Shown here piece by piece: positions 7,854 to 15,480 of a stretch of 46,540 nt of DNA. Where the stretch lies: contig CALKTH010000140.1 of NCBI GenBank assembly GCA_937997485.1, positions 1 through 46,540 of the forward strand, in the 5' to 3' direction. Under the pieces are notes generated by a model. The model saw nothing but the letters and a program-made list of their open reading frames with translations, did not search any database and had not been told where the DNA came from. Each line of letters opens with the position of its first letter. Positions within the stretch are counted from its first letter, which is position 1. The stretch comes from an uncultured Acidimicrobiales bacterium (GTDB lineage: Bacteria > Actinomycetota > Acidimicrobiia > Acidimicrobiales > SZUA-35). Position numbers and translations under genes: made by a program.

Positions 7854-9023
7854 ATGGACCCGCTGCTGATCGTTCTCCTCGTTGTTGTCGCCCTCGTTGT
7901 CGTTGGCGGCGCCGCCTACACCGTCACCCGCCGCCGTCGAGTTCCCATGGAGCTCCCCACGAGCGAAGCGAAGGGAAGCGGCGGTACCGCCGTTCTCGAT
8001 GGGGACAGCGATGCGTCGCCGATGGGCGATGTCGCCGTCCAAGACCGTCCGATCGAAGACCTCATCGTCGAAGACGAGCCGGTTGTCGAGGCACCAGTTG
8101 AAGAGCTCGTCGAAGAGCCGATCGTCAAGCCGTCCTTCTTCGAACGCCTCGGTAAATCCCGCAAGGCGTTCACCGGATTCCTCGGTGGGTTGGTTGGTCT
8201 CTCCAAAGTTGATGACGAGGCCTGGGAAGACCTCGAAGAAGCCCTCATTCGGGCCGACGTGGGTGTGCAGACCACGATGGCTCTGCTCGAGGACGTGAAG
8301 GAAAGCGCCAGGGAGATTGGTGCCGAGGACGGCGACCAGGTGCTCGGCCTCCTGAAAGAGCGCATGCGTTCGGAGATCTCGGGCAAGGATCGTTCCCTCA
8401 CGATCGATGAGGGCAAGACGAACGTGTGGCTCTTCGTCGGCGTGAACGGCGTGGGCAAGACCACCACGATTGGCAAGCTCGGGAAGCGTCTGGCCGCCGA
8501 GGGGCATAAACCGCTCATGGCCGCTGGCGACACGTTCCGTGCTGCCGCTGCCGAGCAGCTGACGATGTGGGCCGAGCGCACCGGTGCCGAGATCGTGCGG
8601 GGCAACGAGGGCGGCGATCCGTCCAGCGTGATCTTCGACGGCGTGCAGGCCGCCCAGGCTCGCGGTTGCGACATCGTCCTGGCCGACACCGCGGGCCGCC
8701 TTCAGAACAAGACGAACCTCATGGACGAACTCACCAAGGTGCGCCGCGTTGCGGCCAAGGAGCCCGGTCACGTGAGCGAAGTGCTGATGGTGCTCGACGC
8801 CACCACCGGGCAGAACGGTCTTCAGCAAGCCAAGGTCTTCGCCGAAGCCGTCGACGTCACGGGCGTGGTCCTCACCAAGCTCGACGGCTCAGCCAAGGGC
8901 GGCGTGGTGTTCGCCATCGAGAGTGAACTCGGCCTTCCGGTGAAGCTCGTTGGGCTCGGTGAAGGAGTCGACGATCTGATCGACTTCGACTCTGACGAAT
9001 TCGTCGACGCCCTCTTCGACTGA
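7854..9023 (+). CDS. ftsY: Signal recognition particle receptor FtsY
   Basis: A 389-residue SRP receptor GTPase. An N-terminal membrane helix (about residues 3-23) replaces the amphipathic anchor of E. coli FtsY, as is usual in actinobacteria, and is followed by an acidic linker, the NG domain four-helix N part (FFERLGKSRKAFTGFL on) and the GTPase. Visible boxes are G1 GVNGVGKTTT (about 197), GDTFRAAAAEQL, DTAGRLQNK, TKLDGSAKGG and the C-terminal GLGEGVDDLIDFD. It docks Ffh-bound ribosomes to the Sec translocon. ATG 7854 is chosen because the preceding in-frame codons run through the terminator hairpin. It stands alone here, about 19.7 kb from its partner ffh. Confidence 0.96.
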   Translation: MDPLLIVLLVVVALVVVGGAAYTVTRRRRVPMELPTSEAKGSGGTAVLDGDSDASPMGDVAVQDRPIEDLIVEDEPVVEAPVEELVEEPIVKPSFFERLGKSRKAFTGFLGGLVGLSKVDDEAWEDLEEALIRADVGVQTTMALLEDVKESAREIGAEDGDQVLGLLKERMRSEISGKDRSLTIDEGKTNVWLFVGVNGVGKTTTIGKLGKRLAAEGHKPLMAAGDTFRAAAAEQLTMWAERTGAEIVRGNEGGDPSSVIFDGVQAAQARGCDIVLADTAGRLQNKTNLMDELTKVRRVAAKEPGHVSEVLMVLDATTGQNGLQQAKVFAEAVDVTGVVLTKLDGSAKGGVVFAIESELGLPVKLVGLGEGVDDLIDFDSDEFVDALFD

Positions 9024-9074
9024 GAGTCTTCGAGAAGATTCAAGCGCAAACGAGGCGTCGCAGTTCGCAGCTGA

Positions 9075-9080
9075 CACAAT
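9075..9080 (+). promoter_or_regulatory. -10-like CACAAT, leaderless start of the BON/OmpA gene
   Basis: CACAAT is followed by seven bases and then ATG 9088. The same hexamer precedes ccmF at 13630-13635 by a similar distance. No Shine-Dalgarno sequence is present. Just after the ftsY stop, at 9024-9041, a weak 7-bp hairpin (GAGTCTT/AAGATTC) could end ftsY transcription. Confidence 0.4.
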
Positions 9081-9087
9081 CATCGCC

Positions 9088-10347
9088 ATGGTTGACAGTG
9101 GCGACAAGAAGCGACCCGATGAGCCCAAGCGTTCCCCCGGAGCGACCGGCGGATCCCCGGCAGTAGGCGAGGGCGAAGACATCGCGTTCGCTGGCATGGT
9201 CGGTATCGCCGTCGTGTCGGCTGTGATCATCTCCATGCTCGCACTCGGAGGCTTCTTCAACCTCGGCGTACCGGCCACCTCATCGTCCGGTTCCGCTGAC
9301 AAGGCGGAGGCGGCAGAGGACGAGCCGATCGAAGACGAAGAGGCGGCGCCGTCAACGACGGAAGCGCCGACCACTACTGAGGCCCCGGCCACCACAGAAG
9401 CACCGATTGAGGTCGAGCCGGCGAGCGCGCTCGTTGAGGCGGGTGCCGACGGAATCGTATTGAGCGGCAGCGTTCCGGATCAGGCCACGGCCGATGCGCT
9501 TCTGGCCCAGGCGGCGACGGTGTACAGCGCCGATCAGATCACCAACGAGCTCGAGATCGTCGACGGCGCTGCGCCCTACACGCTGAACATTCGAGGCGAG
9601 CTGACTGATGGTGCACAGCTCGACAGTGTCCGCAGTGCCTTCGTCGGAGCTTCTACCGCTGATGAAACGGGTGACGAGCTCGTTCTTGCGGAGCCCGACG
9701 GAGCGGCGGCCTTCGTTGATGCGAGCCAGGCCAGCATTGTGCTGAGTGGCACCGTGCCGGATCAGGCCACGGCCGATGCGCTTCTGGCCCAGGCGGCCAC
9801 GGTGTACAGCGCCGATCAGATCACCAACGAGCTCGAGATCGTCGAAGGCGCCTCGCCGTACACGCTCAGCATTCGAGGCGAAGTTACCGACGGCGTGCTC
9901 TTCGATGCTGTTCGCGGCGCGTTCTCGGCCGACGCTCTCGGCGAGGTCGCCCAGGGCGCCGACGCTGATGACAGTGGCTTCTTCCTCGCCGACAGCTCCG
10001 ATGCTGAGGCAGCACTCAACGCACTCGATGGCGTCCTCTTCCAGTCCGGCACTGCCGTGATCCTCGACGAGTCGCTTCCTACGCTGGATGCTGCAGCCGA
10101 CATCATGACCGGCAACGCCGATCTTGCGTTCGAGGTTGGTGGTCACACCGACAGTCGTGGTGGAGACGAGTCCAACCAGGCACTATCGGAGGCTCGGGCG
10201 GCAGCGGTTGTACAGGCCCTACGTGATCGCGGAGTCGCCAACGACCTGACCCCTCGCGGTTTCGGTGAGACCCGGCTCCTCATCACACCCGACGACACTG
10301 CCGAGGACCAGCAGGCCAACCGCCGGATCGAGTTCCGCGTCATCTAG
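9088..10347 (+). CDS. BON-repeat plus OmpA-domain membrane protein (ArfA/OmpATb-like)
   Basis: A 419-residue protein: cytoplasmic N terminus, one membrane helix at about residues 35-55, a Thr/Glu/Ala-rich linker, two BON-like repeats (about 115-205 and 210-300) and a C-terminal OmpA peptidoglycan-binding domain (about 315-419) with GHTDSRGGDESNQALSEARA and the NRRIEFRV end. The layout matches mycobacterial ArfA/OmpATb, whose BON repeats precede an OmpA domain that binds peptidoglycan. The two BON repeats share an 89-bp stretch with one mismatch (9475-9563 and 9757-9845), far more alike than the rest of the gene. ATG 9088 sits seven bases after a -10-like hexamer. It is monocistronic. A role in wall anchoring or as an envelope scaffold is inferred from the family. 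Confidence 0.85.
   Translation: MVDSGDKKRPDEPKRSPGATGGSPAVGEGEDIAFAGMVGIAVVSAVIISMLALGGFFNLGVPATSSSGSADKAEAAEDEPIEDEEAAPSTTEAPTTTEAPATTEAPIEVEPASALVEAGADGIVLSGSVPDQATADALLAQAATVYSADQITNELEIVDGAAPYTLNIRGELTDGAQLDSVRSAFVGASTADETGDELVLAEPDGAAAFVDASQASIVLSGTVPDQATADALLAQAATVYSADQITNELEIVEGASPYTLSIRGEVTDGVLFDAVRGAFSADALGEVAQGADADDSGFFLADSSDAEAALNALDGVLFQSGTAVILDESLPTLDAAADIMTGNADLAFEVGGHTDSRGGDESNQALSEARAAAVVQALRDRGVANDLTPRGFGETRLLITPDDTAEDQQANRRIEFRVI
9475..9563 (+). repeat. 89-bp near-identical direct repeat, copy 1 (BON repeat)
   Basis: This stretch and 9757-9845 differ at one base out of 89, at a spacing of 282 bp inside one gene. Flanking parts of the two BON repeats are clearly more diverged. 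Confidence 0.9.
9757..9845 (+). repeat. 89-bp near-identical direct repeat, copy 2 (BON repeat)
   Basis: Second copy of the repeat at 9475-9563. The single difference is C for G in the GCGGCSACGG stretch. The spacing is a multiple of three, so recombination between copies would keep the frame. Confidence 0.9.
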
Positions 10348-10459
10348 ACGTGCTCCTCGCTATCTGAACGCGGGATCCGAACGCCGGTATCCGAACGACT
10401 CCGCTTGGCGGCGAATGTTCGCGTCCCCAGGGCGTGGTCAGATCAGCGGGTCGGGAAAC

Positions 10460-10536
10460 CGCAGCGCAGGACGACCTCGAGGCAGTTCTTGTTCTGTCAG
10501 CCCACCGTCTCGGTGGGTTGGACACGAAATTTCGGC
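10460..10536 (-). repeat. Dispersed structured 3'-end element, copy 3
   Basis: Read on the minus strand it begins 43 bases after the stop of the ATPase/NamZ gene at 10580. It has the CGAAATTTCG palindrome (10525-10534), the best hairpin of the three copies (CCCACCG-TCT-CGGTGGG, 10501-10517) and the GCGCTGC end. It lies in the 232-base gap between the convergent BON/OmpA and NamZ genes, where I see no other feature. Confidence 0.75.
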
Positions 10537-10579
10537 TCCGGGGCGGGCGCTCGGGGTGGGTTGGTTGGTAAAGGAGGGG

Positions 10580-12598
10580 CTAGTAGAGGAGGGCGGAGGT
10601 TCGGAGTTGGCGGAAGGTCTCGACCTCGTCGGTCCAGGAAGCGACGATGTCGGCTGCCGGCACGCCGGCCTCGAGCAATTGCCGCAGGACCGGCGTACCA
10701 GCCAGCCGGTCGAAGGCCGACGGTCGATCGATCACTTTCTCATCTTCAGGGATGCGTCCCGGAGCGTGAAGAAGCAGTGCTTCGACGATGTGCACGCCGA
10801 TGCCAACCGGATCGAACGCTGCGGCGTCGGTGATGATGAGCTGTGTGCCGTGCACCAGCTCACCCTCGTTTCGAGGACGCACAGAAACATTGGGAATCAC
10901 TTCCGGCACATAGCTGACGGGTTCGAAGGCGACGCCCGGCAGGCTTCGGGCAGCCAGATCAGCGGTGAGCACCTCGGCGTCGATCCATGGGGCGCCGACC
11001 ATCGTGAACACGTCGAACGTGCCGCTTCCGTAGCTGACCGATGTTGCCTCGAGCTGAACGAACGCCGGGTACGCCGCCGCATTCACAGGGAAAGGCAAAC
11101 CGGGACTGGGCGGAATCCAATCGATACCGGTGTCCGCCCAGGTCATCTCGCGCTGCCATCCCTCCATGCGCACAACTGAAAGCTCGAGATCTCCAACACC
11201 GGGCATCCACTCTTGCTGCACCACCAGCTGAGCCAACTCGCCAGGGGTGAGCCCGTACAGGGTCGGGACCGGGTACTGGCTGATGAACGACTCCGCCCCG
11301 TCCACTCGGGTGAAGCCAGAGACTCTCTCTCCTCCGGCCGGGTTCGGTCGGTCCAACACCACGAACGGGATGCCTACCTCGGCGGCGGTCTGCATCGCCA
11401 GGCCCATCGTGGAGATGTAGGTGTAGTAGCGAGCCCCAACGCTCTGCAGGTCAAAAACCACCACATCGAGGTTGTCGTACATCTCCGCCGTTGGCTGACG
11501 TGTGGAGCCGTAGAGGCTCAGGATCGGTGCGCCGGTGCGAGCATCGATCTCATCATCAACGAGCTCGCCCGCATCGGCGGTGCCCCGCACGCCGTGCTCC
11601 GGGGCAAAGATGGCGACCAGTTCAACGTTCGGCGCCTCGTCGAGCAGGTCGATGAGATGGACGCCGTCGACGGTTGAGGTTTGGTTGGCGATGAGGCCTA
11701 CCCGCATGCCGTCGAGCGACTCGAATCCTGATGCCGCCAGCTGCGCAGCACCGGTTCGCACTCCGGTGGGAATCGTGGTCGACGATGCGTCGACAACTGC
11801 GCCCGTCGATGAGCTCGCCGACGAGGGGAGCGTCGTGGCCAATTCGAGGGGGGACGGCGTCGTCGTGGAAAGAAGAGTGTTCGTCGTCTCCGCCGCGCCA
11901 GCATCGCCGTCGGTCACGGTGGCGCCACCGCAAGCCGTCAGGAGGAAGGCCAACAATGCAGCCAATAGTGTCAACTGGGAGCGGACGCGGCGGGCGATCA
12001 ACACATGCAGCAAGTCGCCGGCGCCTCGCAGATTGCGGCCCTCGGGTTCGGCGAGGACAGCAGCAAGATCGGCATCGTCCACGTGCACTGTGCAGGGCGA
12101 ACCATCCTCGAGCTGGGCGACGTGCATCCGAGTGTCGACCCACTCTCGGAGCAGTTCAGGCGTCACTGGCGCAAACTCGAACGTGTCGACCGGGAACTTC
12201 GTCTTGCGCGCCGGGCGGCGTAGATCGCGGTGCGTACCGGCCACAACGGTCGATCCTTGGTCCTTGGCCCGGCGAAAGAGCTTCACCAGCGTGCGGTCTG
12301 GCAGACGGTCAGCTTCGTCCCAGAACACCAGCGGGCCGATGGGGGCACGGTCGAAGGGGCCCTCAGGCGGCACGTAGTGATAATCACCGCCGATCGATTC
12401 GTGCCAGTGCCGTAGGTGCGTGGTCTTGCCTGCACCCTTCTCGCCGATCAGCTGCAACAGGCGGCCCTCACCCGGGCGCGGCCGCGCGATGGCAAGGTGA
12501 TTCAGGAAGGGCCCTGGATCACGGTCGTCGGCAGTCCATGCGAACGGGTTTCGCCGCAAACCCGAAGCCCGATAGGGATCCGGGTCGCCCGTCGGCAT
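10580..12598 (-). CDS. ExeA-like P-loop ATPase fused in frame to a NamZ (DUF1343/GH171) muramidase
   Basis: A 672-residue frame with two unlike halves. Residues 1-205 form an ExeA/TniB-like AAA ATPase: N-terminal YRASGLRRNPFAW, Walker A GEKGAGKTT (52-60), Walker B LVFWDEADR (90-98), sensor STVVAGTH. Residues about 199-223 read as a textbook lipoprotein signal (RR, hydrophobic core, LLTAC with C223), then a Ser/Thr-rich linker, then DUF1343 to the end (GLIANQTSTVDG, FAPEHGVRG, VFDLQSVGARYYTYISTM, VLDRPNPAGG). NamZ-family enzymes release N-acetylmuramic acid from peptidoglycan fragments outside the cell. ATG 12598 overlaps the stop of the upstream gene (TGATG). Either this is one protein with cytoplasmic ATPase, membrane anchor and outer muramidase, or NamZ is also started internally at GTG 12004. 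No stop codon separates the halves. Confidence 0.85.
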   Translation of the reverse strand: MPTGDPDPYRASGLRRNPFAWTADDRDPGPFLNHLAIARPRPGEGRLLQLIGEKGAGKTTHLRHWHESIGGDYHYVPPEGPFDRAPIGPLVFWDEADRLPDRTLVKLFRRAKDQGSTVVAGTHRDLRRPARKTKFPVDTFEFAPVTPELLREWVDTRMHVAQLEDGSPCTVHVDDADLAAVLAEPEGRNLRGAGDLLHVLIARRVRSQLTLLAALLAFLLTACGGATVTDGDAGAAETTNTLLSTTTPSPLELATTLPSSASSSTGAVVDASSTTIPTGVRTGAAQLAASGFESLDGMRVGLIANQTSTVDGVHLIDLLDEAPNVELVAIFAPEHGVRGTADAGELVDDEIDARTGAPILSLYGSTRQPTAEMYDNLDVVVFDLQSVGARYYTYISTMGLAMQTAAEVGIPFVVLDRPNPAGGERVSGFTRVDGAESFISQYPVPTLYGLTPGELAQLVVQQEWMPGVGDLELSVVRMEGWQREMTWADTGIDWIPPSPGLPFPVNAAAYPAFVQLEATSVSYGSGTFDVFTMVGAPWIDAEVLTADLAARSLPGVAFEPVSYVPEVIPNVSVRPRNEGELVHGTQLIITDAAAFDPVGIGVHIVEALLLHAPGRIPEDEKVIDRPSAFDRLAGTPVLRQLLEAGVPAADIVASWTDEVETFRQLRTSALLY
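11930..12004 (-). other. Internal lipoprotein signal with candidate GTG start for a separate NamZ
   Basis: From GTG 12004 the frame encodes a positively charged start (LIARRVRSQ), a leucine/alanine core and the lipobox LLTAC, whose Cys codon is 11932-11930. The ATPase seems to need residues up to GDLLHVLIARR, so its end and the signal share codons. There is no good Shine-Dalgarno sequence before GTG 12004. Confidence 0.55.
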
Positions 12599-13089
12599 CA
12601 GCTGGGATGGGGCATGACGTTGAGTGGCTGCTCGGCCGTGGTGTCGCGCCGACGAGGAACGTCGAGCGTCAGGACGATGGCCCAACGGATGGTGATCATG
12701 TCGCCGTAGTACGACATCGGTCCGCTCGCTGGAACCTCGAAGCGGAACGGTTCGGTTCCGTTGGGCGCACCGGGCAGCTCAATCTGTCCCACGGTGCCGG
12801 TGTCGGTTGTTCCCCGCCCCTCGGTCCAGAACCGAAGCTGAATCTTCACTGTCCGAACCTTCTGCTTCGAACTCCAGCTGGCGTAACCGGTGAGAACATC
12901 ACCGCATGACACGGAAGGCGCCGGGCCTGCGTGGCTGTCCAGCGTGATCGCTGCAAACTCGGCCACGTTGCCGGTCGGCGTGTCGGACTCGAAGTTCTGG
13001 GCTGCTTCGAAGCTCTGAGCCGCTTGAAAATCCTGCGCCCCGAAGTCGGACGGCTCGGGCTGTTCCAGCCCGCCAAAGACATCATCCAC
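12598..13089 (-). CDS. Small arrestin-like soluble protein
   Basis: A 163-residue protein I do not recognise as a named family member. An acidic/Gln-rich N-terminal segment with repeated QAAQSF/EAAQNF leads into a beta-rich domain (about 50-163). The end of that domain, GPMSYYGDMITIRWAIVLTLDVPRRRD, has the pattern R/I-x-W-x-(hydrophobic)-D-x-P typical of arrestin/Spo0M-like sandwiches. No signal or membrane helix is present, so it is probably cytoplasmic. GTG 13089 is chosen: a GGGGG purine tract lies upstream and the start overlaps the stop of the preceding gene (GTGGATGA). Its stop overlaps the ATPase start. The neighbouring gene 13082-13582 has a similar C-terminal pattern, so the two may be diverged copies or heterodimer partners. 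Confidence 0.7.
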   Translation of the reverse strand: MDDVFGGLEQPEPSDFGAQDFQAAQSFEAAQNFESDTPTGNVAEFAAITLDSHAGPAPSVSCGDVLTGYASWSSKQKVRTVKIQLRFWTEGRGTTDTGTVGQIELPGAPNGTEPFRFEVPASGPMSYYGDMITIRWAIVLTLDVPRRRDTTAEQPLNVMPHPS

Positions 13090-13582
13090 GAGGAGCCCCC
13101 AGTCTTGGGTGAACGAGAATTGGATAGTCGTGCTTCGGATCGGCAGCCTTTGGCGACTCGATCGCGATGTGGAGTTCCCACGACACTCGGTTGTTCTGGA
13201 ACGAGAACGACGCCGGTCCGTCGTGGGGAATGACGCCACCGATGTGGGCAGCCATTGCGTTGTCATCCGGAATGACATGCACGTTCGCCGGCACCCGCTT
13301 CACGATCTTCTCCTTGGTGACCGTGTCGGTGCCCGACTGGTAGCGAACCCACTCGGTGCATCGCAGCTCAGCGGTCACGCTGGCACCCTCGAGGTAGATC
13401 GGCTTCTTCGCCTGCCTCCGGAACTGCACGTTGAGCGGATGGCCGAGATGAGCCGCGCCGTCGAGGCCATGAACGACAGGATCCTCCCAGTACCGACTGT
13501 TGTACATCTCTACGATCCGGGACCGAAGGAAGATGAACACCAGCACCACGCCGATGATGATCACGATGATGAGCCCACTCAC
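13082..13582 (-). CDS. Membrane-anchored arrestin-like protein
   Basis: A 166-residue protein with one N-terminal membrane helix (residues 3-22, very rich in Ile/Val) and a beta-rich domain. FSFQNNRVSWELHIAIESP followed by D-x-P-K-H-D-Y-P-I-L-V-H-P matches the C-terminal strand pattern of arrestin-like sandwiches and resembles the next gene. The short Ser-Gly N terminus suggests the domain lies on the cytoplasmic side, but orientation is not certain. GTG 13582 has GAGAAGG eight bases upstream; a longer in-frame extension would be implausibly Arg-rich. It is the first gene of a three-gene coupled operon with 12598-13089 and the ATPase/NamZ gene, divergent from ccmF. Confidence 0.75.
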   Translation of the reverse strand: MSGLIIVIIIGVVLVFIFLRSRIVEMYNSRYWEDPVVHGLDGAAHLGHPLNVQFRRQAKKPIYLEGASVTAELRCTEWVRYQSGTDTVTKEKIVKRVPANVHVIPDDNAMAAHIGGVIPHDGPASFSFQNNRVSWELHIAIESPKAADPKHDYPILVHPRLGAPRG

Positions 13583-13629
13583 GTGTGACACCTTCTCACA
13601 CACGACGGCGGCCGTGAAGCCATCTCGAC

Positions 13630-13635
13630 CACAAT
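13630..13635 (+). promoter_or_regulatory. -10-like CACAAT, leaderless start of ccmF
   Basis: CACAAT is followed by GGAGGG and then ATG 13642. The GGAGG directly touches the start codon, too close to act as a normal ribosome binding site, so a leaderless transcript fits better. Confidence 0.4.
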
Positions 13636-13641
13636 GGAGGG

Positions 13642-15480
13642 ATGCTTGTCGGCACCGTTGCCCTCCTTCTGATGGCAGCGGCCGCGATCGCCGGCGCCGT
13701 CGGGGTTCCCCAGCTCGGACGCTGGCCCGCCCGTATTGCCACCCTTGCTGGCGGTTGCGCGTTGGGCCGCCTCGTGTGGGCCTTCGCCGCCAGCGATTGG
13801 TCATCGGTCTATGTGGCCGATCATGCTCGGTCCGGTCTGCCGGTCTTGCTCCGATTGGCTGGTTTGTGGGCTGGTCCCGAGGGCTCACTCCTTCTGTTCA
13901 CCTTCGGGCTTGCCGCGGCGTGGTCGATCACCGAACGACTTCATGACCAGCCGAATCGTTGGGGCGCGGCACTGACCGGATCGTTCGCCGTCCTCATTCT
14001 GATCGCTGCGTCGCCCTTCGAACGTTTGGCCATCCCGGCGGTCGATGGTCTCGGCCTACAGCCGATCCTGGAACACCCGGCGATGGTCTGGCATCCACCG
14101 ATGCTCTACGCCGGTCTCGTTGGCCTCACCATCCCCATGTTCTTTGTGCTCGGCCGAGAGAGCCCAGACCGCCAGGTCCCGATCCCGACGCTCCTGATGC
14201 CGCTCGCCCTCCTGGCCGGCGGTCTCGTCTCGGGCGCTCGATGGGCTCACGCCGAGCTCGGCTGGGGTGGCTATTGGGCGTGGGATCCCATCGAGTCGGC
14301 AGGCCTCGTGGCCTGGATGTCCGGTGCGGCAGCCCTCCACCGAGCCCGCCACCTGGGGCGATGGTCAACGGCCATCTTCGTTCTGCCCGGCTTGTGTGCG
14401 GTGTGGGCGACCACGCTCACCCGAATCGGCGTCGTGGATTCCGTCCATGCCTTCAGCGATCGGCCCACCCTTCGTGTCGGCCTCCTACTCATCACCAGCG
14501 CCCTGACCGGTGCCGCGGGTGCGACCGTGACCGCAGATCTGCGGGCAACGTCTTCAACGCTCGCTCGGCCTCGCGTTCCGGCCGGTCGGCGCCGAGCCTT
14601 CGTCGTTCTGCTTGCCGGAGCCGGTGTCGTCGGGCTTGGGACCTACGAACCGCTCGTGGAAGCTGCCGTTGGTGGTGACGCCGTGGCGATCGCTGGCCAG
14701 TACTTCGCACGCGTCATGTGGCCGGTCGTCATCGTCGGAGCACTCGCTGCGGTGCTGGCTGATCGTCGCTACGTGCTTGCCGGTCTGGGTGGCCTGATCG
14801 GAGCGTTGCTCACGCCCATTGCGGCAGGGCCGTTCGGGCTGGCGGTGGGTGCCGCGGGAGGCGCCGTTGCCATCTCGGCAGTGAGTGCTCGACGCCGGGG
14901 GACCCTCGCTCACCTCGGTCTCGGCATCCTTCTCGTTGGTATTGCCGGGACGATGGCTTCCACGGTCCAGCTCGCGGTCCTGTCGCAGGGGCGACCTGTC
15001 ACCCTCAATGGTGAGACGTTCGAGCAGGTTGGTATCGAGCTCGAGGAAGGCTCGGTGCGCTCGGCCGCGGTGGCCACCGTCCTCGTCGATGGCGACCCAG
15101 TGGAGACGCGCCTTGTACGTCACGAGCTGCGCGGCGCGTCCACCGCCGAAGTAGGCCATCGCAATTCGTGGACCGGCGAAACGCAGATCGTGCTGATTGA
15201 TGGCACTGATGCATCGGCGACCTACCGGATCAACCATCACCCTCGGATCGCCTTGGTGTGGCTGGGAGGCGTGCTCGCTGCGGTGGGTCTCCTCGTCGGG
15301 GCCGTTGGCAGCCGTCAGGGTTTGCGTCGCTTGCGGGCGAGCAACTGGTCCATGGTGGACCCCGCCTCTTCGTCCGCGGGCGGTGGTGAGGCCGCGGGAG
15401 CAGCTGGTGGTGCAGTTGGCGGTCCGTCCGCCGTGACCGGCCGGGCAGACGTTTCCGATGGCGGAGCGGACGGGGTCTGA
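13642..15480 (+). CDS. ccmF: CcmF-like cytochrome c heme lyase
   Basis: A 612-residue polytopic membrane protein of the heme-handling CcmF/CcsA family. The tryptophan-rich signature ELGWGGYWAWDPIESAG (about residues 207-223) binds heme, and EHPAMVWHPPMLYAG (about 147-161) supplies conserved periplasmic histidines; ten or more hydrophobic helices cover the rest. CcmF attaches heme to CxxCH apocytochromes outside the membrane. The extracytoplasmic loop LNGETFEQVGIELEEG and a final helix (RIALVWLGGVLAAVGLLVG) are as in the family. The last ~45 residues are Gly/Ala/Ser-rich and are encoded in a 166-base tail-to-tail overlap with the large VWA gene, so the native end may once have been shorter. 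Other ccm genes are not in the window. Confidence 0.88.
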   Translation: MLVGTVALLLMAAAAIAGAVGVPQLGRWPARIATLAGGCALGRLVWAFAASDWSSVYVADHARSGLPVLLRLAGLWAGPEGSLLLFTFGLAAAWSITERLHDQPNRWGAALTGSFAVLILIAASPFERLAIPAVDGLGLQPILEHPAMVWHPPMLYAGLVGLTIPMFFVLGRESPDRQVPIPTLLMPLALLAGGLVSGARWAHAELGWGGYWAWDPIESAGLVAWMSGAAALHRARHLGRWSTAIFVLPGLCAVWATTLTRIGVVDSVHAFSDRPTLRVGLLLITSALTGAAGATVTADLRATSSTLARPRVPAGRRRAFVVLLAGAGVVGLGTYEPLVEAAVGGDAVAIAGQYFARVMWPVVIVGALAAVLADRRYVLAGLGGLIGALLTPIAAGPFGLAVGAAGGAVAISAVSARRRGTLAHLGLGILLVGIAGTMASTVQLAVLSQGRPVTLNGETFEQVGIELEEGSVRSAAVATVLVDGDPVETRLVRHELRGASTAEVGHRNSWTGETQIVLIDGTDASATYRINHHPRIALVWLGGVLAAVGLLVGAVGSRQGLRRLRASNWSMVDPASSSAGGGEAAGAAGGAVGGPSAVTGRADVSDGGADGV

